Origin: an uncultured Bacilli bacterium
Lineage (GTDB): Bacteria > Bacillota_I > Bacilli_A > RF39 > UBA660
Reading direction: 5' to 3'
Length of the DNA: 6,403 nt
NCBI GenBank assembly: GCA_947631885.1
Contig: CANRMZ010000073.1
Span: 1-6,403 of the forward strand
A program made the position numbers and the translations under genes. The notes below the pieces were generated by a model. The model made no database searches. It was given only the letters and a program-made list of their open reading frames with translations, and was not told the DNA's origin. Shown in pieces: positions 1-5,680 of this stretch (positions are counted from its first letter, which is position 1; every line of letters starts with the position of its first letter).

Positions 1-1
1 T

Positions 2-481
2 GATAAACTTGAGTATTATACGGATGAAGAACTTAAGACAATTGTTAAAAGAACAGGTAACGTTCTAGGCATGGAAATCGATGATGATGCAGCTTTAGAA
101 CTAGCCAGAAGAAGTCGTAAAACCCCTAGAATTGCGAATCGCTTATTTAAAAGAGTAAGAGACTTTGCTCTAGTTGAAGGCGATGGCCATATATCTTTAG
201 ATATAACTAAAAAGGCTCTTAAGAAATTAAAAGTTGATGAACTTGGTCTTGATAATCTTGATATAGAGTATTTGACTAGTTTAATAACTAAATTTAATGG
301 TGGTCCTGTCGGAGGCGAAACAATAGCTACTTCAATAGGGGAAGAAATATCCACCGTTGAAGATGTTATCGAGCCCTTCCTAATGCAAGAGGGCTTTATT
401 AAAAGAACTAAAAGTGGTCGGATAGCTACGCCAAAAGCTTATGAACATCTTAAGATTGCTCATAATCATTCATTATTTTAA
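2..481 (+). CDS. ruvB: Holliday junction branch migration ATPase RuvB, C-terminal part (5' end outside window)
   Basis: RuvB is the hexameric AAA+ motor that, with RuvA, drives branch migration of Holliday junctions in recombinational repair in the cytoplasm. The window holds the last 159 codons of a protein usually about 335 residues long. The reading frame is open from base 2, so the ATG at base 71 is internal. The Walker A and B motifs lie upstream and are not seen. Visible parts are the end of the AAA+ small domain, with the sensor-2 stretch RSRKTPRIANRLFKRVRD (Arg at visible residue 43), and then the C-terminal winged-helix DNA-binding domain. That domain has the family landmarks DELGLDNLD, GGPVGGETIA, EDVIEPFLMQEGFIKRT and GRIATPKAYEHL. 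The gene ends in TAA. No GC-rich hairpin follows it, so transcription may run into the next genes. Identification is secure. Confidence 0.97.
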   Translation, partial: DKLEYYTDEELKTIVKRTGNVLGMEIDDDAALELARRSRKTPRIANRLFKRVRDFALVEGDGHISLDITKKALKKLKVDELGLDNLDIEYLTSLITKFNGGPVGGETIATSIGEEISTVEDVIEPFLMQEGFIKRTKSGRIATPKAYEHLKIAHNHSLF

Positions 482-507
482 AAATTTTACAAAATAAAAA
501 AGGAAAT

Positions 508-537
508 TTGACCTTTATCGGTATATATAAATATATA
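508..537 (+). promoter_or_regulatory. Probable sigma-70/sigma-A type promoter upstream of the BRO-N gene
   Basis: A -35-like TTGACC (508-513) is followed after 18 bases by a -10-like TATATA (532-537). The predicted start of transcription is near base 544, about 30 bases before the ATG at 575. The -35 matches five of six consensus bases. The surrounding sequence is very AT-rich, so the -10 could occur by chance. It is the best promoter candidate in the window, and it may also feed the folD operon because no clear terminator separates them. Confidence 0.5.
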
Positions 538-562
538 GGGAGTAAAAATAGCCCTGATAAAC

Positions 563-566
563 GAGG
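563..566 (+). promoter_or_regulatory. Ribosome binding site that decides the BRO-N gene start
   Basis: GAGG at 563-566 lies 8 bases before the ATG at 575 but only 2 bases before the in-frame TTG at 569. The spacing therefore favours ATG 575 as the start codon. Confidence 0.6.
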
Positions 567-574
567 TTTTGATT

Positions 575-1021
575 ATGGATAATCAAAGTAAAATATTTAA
601 TAATGAGACGATTAGAACGGTCTGGGATAAGGAAGAAGAAAAATATTTTATTAGTGTAGTAGACGTCGTAGGCGTTATAACAGAAAGCAAAGATAAAAGA
701 AAGTATTGGAACAAGCTTAAAGAAAGGCTTAAAAATGAAGGCAATGAGTCGGTGACAAATTGTCACCAACTGAAACTTAAATCTTCGGATGGTAAATATT
801 ATAAAAATGATGTTGTCGATATTGAAGGAATGCTTAGAATTATTGAATCTATTCCCAGTAAGAATGCTGAAGTGTTTTGCACAAAATTATATCGCTGTTT
901 TAACTCCCATTTAGATAACATACTCCGATATTGGCTTGCCAATATCAGAAATCGATACAAGGAGTTTAATAATTTTGCAGACGCGTCTGCAAAATTAAAA
1001 ATGGAGGAATTAAAATGTTAG
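575..1021 (+). CDS. Truncated BRO-N domain protein (phage antirepressor / DinD-like family)
   Basis: The protein has 148 residues from ATG 575. Residues 7-101 resemble the BRO-N domain found in phage antirepressors and DNA-damage-inducible DinD-like proteins. Landmarks are KIFNNETIRTVWDKEEEKYF, the SVVDVVGVIT core, the KRKYWNKLKERLK helix, VTNCHQLKLKSSDGKYYKND and the conserved VVDIEGMLRIIESIPSKNAE. Relatives, as I recall them, run to about 250-280 residues, continuing with a motif like FKxWLAKVGxERIDE. Here homology stops after Phe101 (base 877). The remaining 47 residues (from CTKLYRCFN) are unfamiliar and cover an inverted repeat and a 28-bp palindrome. I infer a 3' truncation or recombination joint, and the tail may be junk coding. 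DNA binding is plausible from the family but unproven. The gene overlaps the next one by 7 bases, with stop TAG. A prophage or mobile-element remnant is likely. Confidence 0.75.
   Translation: MDNQSKIFNNETIRTVWDKEEEKYFISVVDVVGVITESKDKRKYWNKLKERLKNEGNESVTNCHQLKLKSSDGKYYKNDVVDIEGMLRIIESIPSKNAEVFCTKLYRCFNSHLDNILRYWLANIRNRYKEFNNFADASAKLKMEELKC
927..946. repeat. Inverted repeat, 9-bp arms with a 2-base centre
   Basis: GATATTGGC (927-935) and GCCAATATC (938-946) are exact reverse complements separated by TT. The repeat sits in the non-homologous tail of the BRO-N gene, 23 bases before the larger palindrome. It could be a protein-binding dyad or a scar of rearrangement; no function can be read from it. 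Confidence 0.6.
970..997. repeat. Perfect 28-bp palindrome
   Basis: The half-site TAATTTTGCAGACG (970-983) is followed directly by its exact reverse complement (984-997), with no mismatch. It lies at the end of the BRO-N gene, 5 bases before the ribosome binding site of the DUF1016 fragment. As RNA it could form a 12-bp stem with a CGCG loop just upstream of that site. It is not a terminator: A-rich sequence, not a T run, follows the stem on both strands. A dimeric repressor site, a recombination site or an mRNA hairpin controlling the downstream start are all possible. Confidence 0.85.
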
Positions 1022-1290
1022 CAACTGAAGTGAAAGATTTTAAGACCACTATAAATGACATAATATCAAAAATCGAACAAACGCAATTAGCAATATTTCA
1101 ATCAGCTAATGCAAATGTAATGGATTTGTATTTTTATATTGGAAAAGTTATTGATGATAGTGCAAAATGGGGAAATAAGTTCGTAAATGAATTGTCTATT
1201 GAATTAAAAATTAAATTTCCAAATGCTAAAGGCTATTCCCCTAGAAATCTTCATAATATGAGAAAATATTATTTGTCTGTTACATATTGA
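1015..1290 (+). CDS. Fragment of DUF1016/YhcG-type PDDEXK nuclease: N-terminal domain only
   Basis: The protein has 91 residues. Residues 12-86 match the DUF1016 N-terminal (winged-helix-like) domain: LYFYIGKVIDD (38-48), the KWGNKFVNELSIEL helix (51-64), and the hallmark FPNAKGYSPRNLHNMRKYY (68-86). Full-length YhcG-like proteins run to roughly 340-380 residues and carry a C-terminal PDDEXK nuclease domain. That domain is absent here: the frame ends at TGA (1288-1290) right after the hallmark motif. The start is well supported by GGAGG at 1003-1007, 7 bases before ATG 1015. The start overlaps the end of the BRO-N gene, so the two would be co-translated. I infer a decayed gene, though a stand-alone N-domain protein cannot be excluded. 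The frame stays open past the TGA for 44 more codons, up to TAA 1423-1425, without recognisable nuclease sequence. Confidence 0.72.
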   Translation: MLATEVKDFKTTINDIISKIEQTQLAIFQSANANVMDLYFYIGKVIDDSAKWGNKFVNELSIELKIKFPNAKGYSPRNLHNMRKYYLSVTY

Positions 1291-1426
1291 TTTAGAAAAT
1301 CAATAGTGAATACTACAAATGAAATAGAAAATTTACTTGGACAATCAATTGTTACTAAAGAAAATAAATTAAAATACGCATATGTTAATGAAAATAAAGA
1401 GATAGAACTTAAAAAGGAGGATTAAT

Positions 1427-2263
1427 ATGCTTTTAGATGGAAAAATGGTACGTGATGCCTTGCTTGAAAATGCTAAACAAGAAATAGAAAAAGAACACTT
1501 AGATCTTACTTTGGCAATTATTTATGCTGGACATTATGAACCTAGTGAAAAATATATTAATAATAAAAAGAAATTTTGTAAAAGAGTAGGGATTAAAGTT
1601 AACCTTTATGAGATGCCAGATGTTAAATCGGAAGAAGAAATTATAACTTTAATAGAAAAATTAAACAAAGATAATAGTGTAAATGGCATTATTTTACAAA
1701 GTCCAATTCCTAAAGGTTTAGATATTGAAGAGTGCATCAAACATATTGATCCTAGAAAAGATGTTGATGGTTTTACCAAAGAAAGCTTTTATAAGTTAGC
1801 TCATAATTTACCAGGTCTAAGAGCTTGTACACCGAAAGGAATTATCAAGCTTTTAGAGTACTATAATATTGAGCTAAGTGGCAAAAAAGTATGTATTATA
1901 GGAAGAGGAAATATTGTTGGTAAACCCCTTATATTTGAAATTTTAAATAAAGATGCTACTGTTACTATAGCTCATAGTAAATCAGGTAATTTAAAAGAAA
2001 TAACATTAAATAGCGATGTTATTGTTTCAGCTGTAGGAAAACCGCATATTATCACTGAAAATATGGTTAAAGATGGGGCTATAGTAGTAGATGTAGGAAT
2101 AACAGTAATCGATGGCAAAATCGTTGGAGATGTTGATTTTGATAATGTAAAAAATAAATGTTCATATATAACTCCGAATCCTGGAGGAGTAGGACCAATG
2201 ACGATTGCTATGATTATTCAAAATGTAATAGATGCTTATAAAGGAGGTAATATAGATGGATAA
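1427..2263 (+). CDS. folD: Bifunctional methylenetetrahydrofolate dehydrogenase / methenyltetrahydrofolate cyclohydrolase FolD
   Basis: FolD oxidises 5,10-methylene-THF to 5,10-methenyl-THF with NAD(P)+ and hydrolyses it to 10-formyl-THF. This supplies formyl groups for purines and initiator Met-tRNA. The protein has 278 residues, close to the family norm of about 280-290. The N-terminal catalytic domain shows SEKYINNKKKF (Tyr43 and Lys47, the conserved YxxxK pair), LQSPIPKGLD (90-99; family form QxPxP) and KDVDGF (111-116). The Rossmann domain shows CTPKGIIKLL (134-143) and the nucleotide loop GRGNIVGKP (159-167), where the family usually has GRSxIVGxP. It closes with PNPGGVGPMT (250-259). 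The start is fixed by AAGGAGG (1414-1420), 6 bases before the ATG. It is the first gene of folD-glyA-thyX-tmk, and its last 8 bases overlap glyA. Cytoplasmic, probably a homodimer as in the family. Confidence 0.96.
   Translation: MLLDGKMVRDALLENAKQEIEKEHLDLTLAIIYAGHYEPSEKYINNKKKFCKRVGIKVNLYEMPDVKSEEEIITLIEKLNKDNSVNGIILQSPIPKGLDIEECIKHIDPRKDVDGFTKESFYKLAHNLPGLRACTPKGIIKLLEYYNIELSGKKVCIIGRGNIVGKPLIFEILNKDATVTIAHSKSGNLKEITLNSDVIVSAVGKPHIITENMVKDGAIVVDVGITVIDGKIVGDVDFDNVKNKCSYITPNPGGVGPMTIAMIIQNVIDAYKGGNIDG
2241..2248 (+). promoter_or_regulatory. Near-perfect Shine-Dalgarno site for glyA inside folD
   Basis: AAGGAGGT at 2241-2248 lies within the last codons of folD, 7 to 8 bases before ATG 2256. 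It complements the 3' end of 16S rRNA very well and fixes the glyA start despite the overlap with folD. Confidence 0.85.
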
Positions 2264-3488
2264 AGCATTATTAACAGCTCTTAGAAAAGAGCGAAAAAGA
2301 CAAGAAGAAAATATTGAACTTATTGCATCAGAAAATTATGTTTCTAATGATGTATTAAAGGTGCAAGGCAGTATTTTAACAAATAAATATGCCGAAGGGT
2401 ATCCTGGCAAAAGATACTATGGGGGATGTGAAAACATAGATGAGATTGAAAGCTTAGCTATTGAATATGCTAAAAAGCTATTTGGAGCTAAATTTGCTAA
2501 CGTTCAACCTCACTGTGGAAGTTCTGCCAATATGGCTGTTTACCGAGCACTTCTTAAACATGGGGATAAAGTAATGGGAATGAACCTTGATAATGGTGGT
2601 CATCTTACGCATGGCCATAAATTAAGTTTTAGCGGCATTGATTATGAAATCGTATCTTATGATGTTAATCATGAAACGCAAGTACTTGATTATGATGAAG
2701 TAGAAGCTTTAGCTTTAAAAGAGAAACCTAAAATGATTATTGCCGGAGCTTCAGCATACTCTAGAACTATCGATTTTAAACGTTTTAGAGAGATTGCAGA
2801 TAAAGTAGGAGCCTATCTTATGGTCGATATGGCTCATATAGCAGGACTTGTAGCTGCTGGTCTTCATCCTTCACCCGTACCTTATGCTCATGTTGTTACA
2901 TCAACAACCCATAAAACTTTACGAGGACCAAGGGGTGGCTTAATTCTAACCAATGATGAAGAAATAGCTAAAAAAATTAATAAAACCGTTTTCCCTGGCA
3001 TTCAAGGTGGACCACTTGAACACGTAATCGGAGCTAAAGCACAGTGCTTTTATGAAGCTTTACAACCAGAATTTAAAATTTATCAAGAAAATGTTTTAAA
3101 AAATATTAAAGCCTTAGCTACTTCTTTAGAAGAAGAAGGAATCAAAATTATTTCAGGCGGAACCGACAATCATTTAATACTAATAGATGTTAAATCATCA
3201 TGTAATATCACGGGTAAAGATGCCCAAAATCTTTTAGACAGAATATGCATTACGACTAATAAAAATGCTATTCCTGGAGATACAGAAAGCCCAATGATTT
3301 CTAGTGGTTTAAGACTAGGAAGTCCTGCCATGACAACTCGGGGCTTTAACGAAGAAGATTTTAGAAAAGTTGGTAAGATTATTGCTAAGGCCTTAAAAAA
3401 TAAAGATGATGAAAATTTACTTGAATCTTTAAAAGAAGAGGTTATCAATCTTACTCATAAACATCCTTTATGGTATGAAGAGGTATAA
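2256..3488 (+). CDS. glyA: Serine hydroxymethyltransferase GlyA
   Basis: This PLP enzyme converts serine plus THF to glycine plus 5,10-methylene-THF, the cell's main one-carbon entry point. The protein has 410 residues, full length for bacterial SHMT. Visible landmarks are ENIELIASENYVS (18-30), NKYAEGYPGKRYYGG (43-57) with its substrate and PLP-contact tyrosines, QPHCGSSANMAVY (84-96), and VDMAHIAGLVAAGLHPSP (190-207) with the cofactor-contacting Asp191 and the conserved His194. The PLP Schiff-base lysine is Lys220 in TSTTHKTLRGPRGG. Further landmarks are FPGIQGGPLEHVI and SGLRLGSPAMTTRGF near the C terminus. The gene overlaps folD by 8 bases, and its own end carries the ribosome binding site of thyX. 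Next to thyX, its product feeds dTMP synthesis directly and FolD for formyl-THF. No missing residue was noted. Confidence 0.97.
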   Translation: MDKALLTALRKERKRQEENIELIASENYVSNDVLKVQGSILTNKYAEGYPGKRYYGGCENIDEIESLAIEYAKKLFGAKFANVQPHCGSSANMAVYRALLKHGDKVMGMNLDNGGHLTHGHKLSFSGIDYEIVSYDVNHETQVLDYDEVEALALKEKPKMIIAGASAYSRTIDFKRFREIADKVGAYLMVDMAHIAGLVAAGLHPSPVPYAHVVTSTTHKTLRGPRGGLILTNDEEIAKKINKTVFPGIQGGPLEHVIGAKAQCFYEALQPEFKIYQENVLKNIKALATSLEEEGIKIISGGTDNHLILIDVKSSCNITGKDAQNLLDRICITTNKNAIPGDTESPMISSGLRLGSPAMTTRGFNEEDFRKVGKIIAKALKNKDDENLLESLKEEVINLTHKHPLWYEEV

Positions 3489-3493
3489 ATTTT

Positions 3494-4924
3494 ATGGAAG
3501 TAAAATTATTAGGTAGGACCTCTAAAGAATTTATTGATGAACAATTAAGAATTTGTGCAGGAGCTGGTAAGCTATCAAGAATGAAGGGTAAAGTACAAGA
3601 TGCTTTAGATAGTTTTGCTACTCCTGAAGAAGCTTTAAAATTTATTAAAAGAGTAATTAAGATGGGTCATACTTCAACCATTGATCATGATTATATGGTT
3701 TTCTCTTTATCAGAAGTAACTCCTGCGATTGAGCAAACTATTATTGCCGAAAGATTCTCTTCCTTTACAATTAAATCACGAAGAGAAGTAGACTTTAGAA
3801 CAGTAGGCTTTTATACTCCGGATTTTCACGATAAAAATGGTAATTTAGTTTCTAATAATGATGAATTAAAAGAAAAATATAATGCTCATATGCGTTATTT
3901 ATTTGATAATTATTCTACCTTTGTTGATAATGGTATTAATAAGGAAGATGCTCGATTTGTCTTACCTTATTCTTATCGTGCTGAAATAATCATGGGACTT
4001 GATGCTACGGCTTTAGCTAGAATGATAATATCTATGACTAAAGGTGTTCATTCTAATGTAAGTGAATTCAAAGAATTTGGTGAGAAGCTAAAGGCTATCG
4101 CTGAAACAAGAGCTCCTTATCTAGAAACCGTGATTGAAAATAGTGAAGTAACTAATACTTCTGAAATAGAAACAATACTAAATAATTATGTTAAACCAAG
4201 AAATTATAAAACTACAGATAAAGTAGAATTAATTAGTTATACGAAAGATGTTGATAATCTACTATTTATAAATGCTATTTCTAGAATTTATGGTTATACT
4301 TTTAAAGATGCTAAGAAAATCTATGAAGATAAGATAGCAAGTAATGAAGAGTTAAAGCAAAAACTCATGAAAGCTATTTGTGAAGATGAAACACATGAAG
4401 ACTTAAAACAAGTTAATTTCCGTTTTAATTTAAGTGTACCTTTTGCAGTTTTAACGCACTATACCCGTCATAGAAGACTTTCTTTATCGATACCGGCATT
4501 TGTTCCAAATATTGATGTTACAAAGTATTTAACTCCTCCGAGTATTGAGGAAAATAAAAAATTATTTAATTTATATAAAGAAATATATAAGCAAAATGCC
4601 AAAATATATCAAGATTTTTTAAATATGGGTATTAGAGAAGAAGATTTAATTTATTTCACTTTATCAGGTAATCTTGTTAATATTACGATTAATTTTGATG
4701 GTGAAGCCTTAAGATGGATATGTCGCTTGAGAATGTGTACTAAAGCCCAATGGTGTATAAGATACGCGGTTAATAAAATGCAGGCTGAAGTAGCTAAAGT
4801 TTCAAAATACTTTGCGATGAATTTAGGCCCAGATTGTGTAACTAAGCATAAATGTGGGGAAGGCAAAGAATCATGTGGGCGTATTAATGCTATCTTAAAA
4901 GCTTTAGGAGAAAATCATGAGTAA
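3494..4924 (+). CDS. thyX: Double-length FAD-dependent thymidylate synthase ThyX (tandem ThyX domains)
   Basis: ThyX methylates dUMP to dTMP with methylene-THF as carbon donor and reduced FAD as reductant, leaving THF. Typical ThyX is about 215-250 residues and tetrameric; this protein has 476 and reads as two ThyX-like halves. The N half (about 1-215) has GHTSTIDH (58-65), an eroded RHR motif (AER 85-87) that keeps SRR (95-97), and ARFVLP (153-158); the later LRxxxxAQW block has become MTKGVHSNV (181-189). The C half (about 244-476) has an intact RHR (325-327) and Ser330 but Ala335 where the motif serine belongs. It has no ARxVLP, and it keeps LRMCTKAQW (412-420). The two signatures align at an offset of 240 residues. 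A Cys-rich tail (Cys448, 454, 461) ends the protein. The start has GAAGAGGT at 3477-3484, inside the end of glyA. The stop overlaps tmk by 8 bases. Family membership is firm. I infer one composite active site per pair of halves. Confidence 0.93.
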   Translation: MEVKLLGRTSKEFIDEQLRICAGAGKLSRMKGKVQDALDSFATPEEALKFIKRVIKMGHTSTIDHDYMVFSLSEVTPAIEQTIIAERFSSFTIKSRREVDFRTVGFYTPDFHDKNGNLVSNNDELKEKYNAHMRYLFDNYSTFVDNGINKEDARFVLPYSYRAEIIMGLDATALARMIISMTKGVHSNVSEFKEFGEKLKAIAETRAPYLETVIENSEVTNTSEIETILNNYVKPRNYKTTDKVELISYTKDVDNLLFINAISRIYGYTFKDAKKIYEDKIASNEELKQKLMKAICEDETHEDLKQVNFRFNLSVPFAVLTHYTRHRRLSLSIPAFVPNIDVTKYLTPPSIEENKKLFNLYKEIYKQNAKIYQDFLNMGIREEDLIYFTLSGNLVNITINFDGEALRWICRLRMCTKAQWCIRYAVNKMQAEVAKVSKYFAMNLGPDCVTKHKCGEGKESCGRINAILKALGENHE

Positions 4925-5594
4925 AGGTAAGTTAATTATTATTGAAGGTACCGATTGTTCCGGAAAAGCCAGTCAAGCAGGCTTACTTTTAGCCTATTTA
5001 AAGCAAAATGATATCAATGTTGCCGAGTTTTCCTATCCTCGATATGATACTCCCACGGGTAAAATAGTTGGTGGTCCTTATTTAGGCAAGAGCTATATCT
5101 GTGAAGGGTGGTTCCCAGAAGGAGCAGATGCTGTAGATCCAAAGGTTGCTAGCCTTTATTATGCTGCCGATAGGCTTTATAATGCTAAAGCTATTCAAGA
5201 AAAACTTGATGCTGGTTATACGGTACTTCTTGATAGATATGTTTATAGTAGTATGGCTCATCAAGGAGGTAAATATCGTAAAAAAGAAGACCGGTTAAAA
5301 ATGTATAAATTTATTGAAGATTTAGAGTTTAATCTATTAGGCCTGCCAAAACCTGATGCGGTAATATTTTTATTGATGCCTCCGGATAAAGCTGAAAAAT
5401 TAAGAACGGAAAGAGCAGAAAAGCTAGATCAACATGAATCTAATATTAATCATTTACGTCATGCTGCCCAAAGTTATCTTGAGTTAGCAGAACTATATAA
5501 TTTTAAAATTATTAAATGTATTAAAGGTGGTAAACCGAGAACTCGTGAGGATATTCATGCCGAAGTTGTAAAGGTTTACGAGAATTTAACCTAA
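4917..5594 (+). CDS. tmk: Thymidylate kinase (dTMP kinase)
   Basis: Tmk phosphorylates dTMP to dTDP with ATP, the step after ThyX on the way to dTTP. The protein has 225 residues, a normal length. Order of motifs: P-loop EGTDCSGKASQ (10-20), the dTMP-site segment YPRYDTPTG (40-48, the FPRY class rather than the REPGGT class of E. coli), YYAADRLYNAK (81-91), the LLDRYVYSS motif (104-112, Asp106-Arg107-Tyr108), and a lid region RTERAEKLDQHESN (163-176) with Arg163 and Arg166. In the P-loop the residue after Lys17 is Ala18, where most P-loop kinases have Ser or Thr to hold Mg2+; Ser19 follows. Similar GKAT/GKET forms occur in some low-GC Gram-positive Tmk proteins as I recall, so it need not be inactive. 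AGGAG (4906-4910) lies 6 bases before the ATG, inside the end of thyX. Last gene of the operon. Confidence 0.95.
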   Translation: MSKGKLIIIEGTDCSGKASQAGLLLAYLKQNDINVAEFSYPRYDTPTGKIVGGPYLGKSYICEGWFPEGADAVDPKVASLYYAADRLYNAKAIQEKLDAGYTVLLDRYVYSSMAHQGGKYRKKEDRLKMYKFIEDLEFNLLGLPKPDAVIFLLMPPDKAEKLRTERAEKLDQHESNINHLRHAAQSYLELAELYNFKIIKCIKGGKPRTREDIHAEVVKVYENLT

Positions 5595-5614
5595 TAAATT
5601 ACTAAATTCGACAT

Positions 5615-5640
5615 AGGGTTTAACAAAAACCCTTTTTTTA
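5615..5640 (+). terminator. Intrinsic terminator of the folD-glyA-thyX-tmk operon
   Basis: AGGGTTT (5615-5621) pairs exactly with AAACCCT (5627-5633) across a 5-base loop (AACAA), followed by a run of T (5634-5639). It begins about 20 bases after the tmk stop codon. It marks the operon end and separates it from the surface-protein gene. Confidence 0.88.
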
Positions 5641-5680
5641 TTGATTAATATATGTTATCATAATATAGAGGTAGAACGAT

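Noticed and set aside
372..395. Hairpin AGCCCT...AGGGCT with a short T-rich end, terminator-like
   Set aside because: It lies inside the conserved winged-helix coding region of ruvB (EPFLMQEGF), where the amino acids explain the sequence, and the T run is short.
569..571. TTG start for the BRO-N gene
   Set aside because: It is only 2 bases after the GAGG site; ATG 575, 8 bases after it, is the better start.
515..769. Minus-strand open frame of 84 codons with hydrophobic stretches
   Set aside because: It overlaps the BRO-N gene, which has family similarity. The hydrophobicity reflects antisense reading of Lys/Asn-rich codons, and no ribosome binding site was seen.
970..1000. Palindrome as a bidirectional intrinsic terminator
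   Set aside because: The T runs lie on the 5' side of the stem on both strands and A-rich sequence follows it, the opposite of what an intrinsic terminator needs.
1288..1290. TGA read as tryptophan (mycoplasma-type code), which would extend the DUF1016 fragment to 1425
   Set aside because: All ten Trp codons I counted in the window's genes are TGG, and the core genes contain no in-frame TGA. An AT-rich genome using TGA for Trp should show several. The extended tail also does not look like the nuclease domain.
1349..1375. Possible folD promoter TTGTTA / TAAAAT
   Set aside because: The spacer is only 15 bases and both boxes are weak in a very AT-rich stretch. I cannot support it over read-through from 508.
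5641..5669. Promoter for the Hint-protein gene (TTGATT-N17-TATAGA, or an extended -10 TGTTATCAT)
   Set aside because: A promoter must be near here because a terminator precedes it, but both candidates would start transcription at or past the ribosome binding site at 5668-5672. The exact site cannot be fixed by eye.
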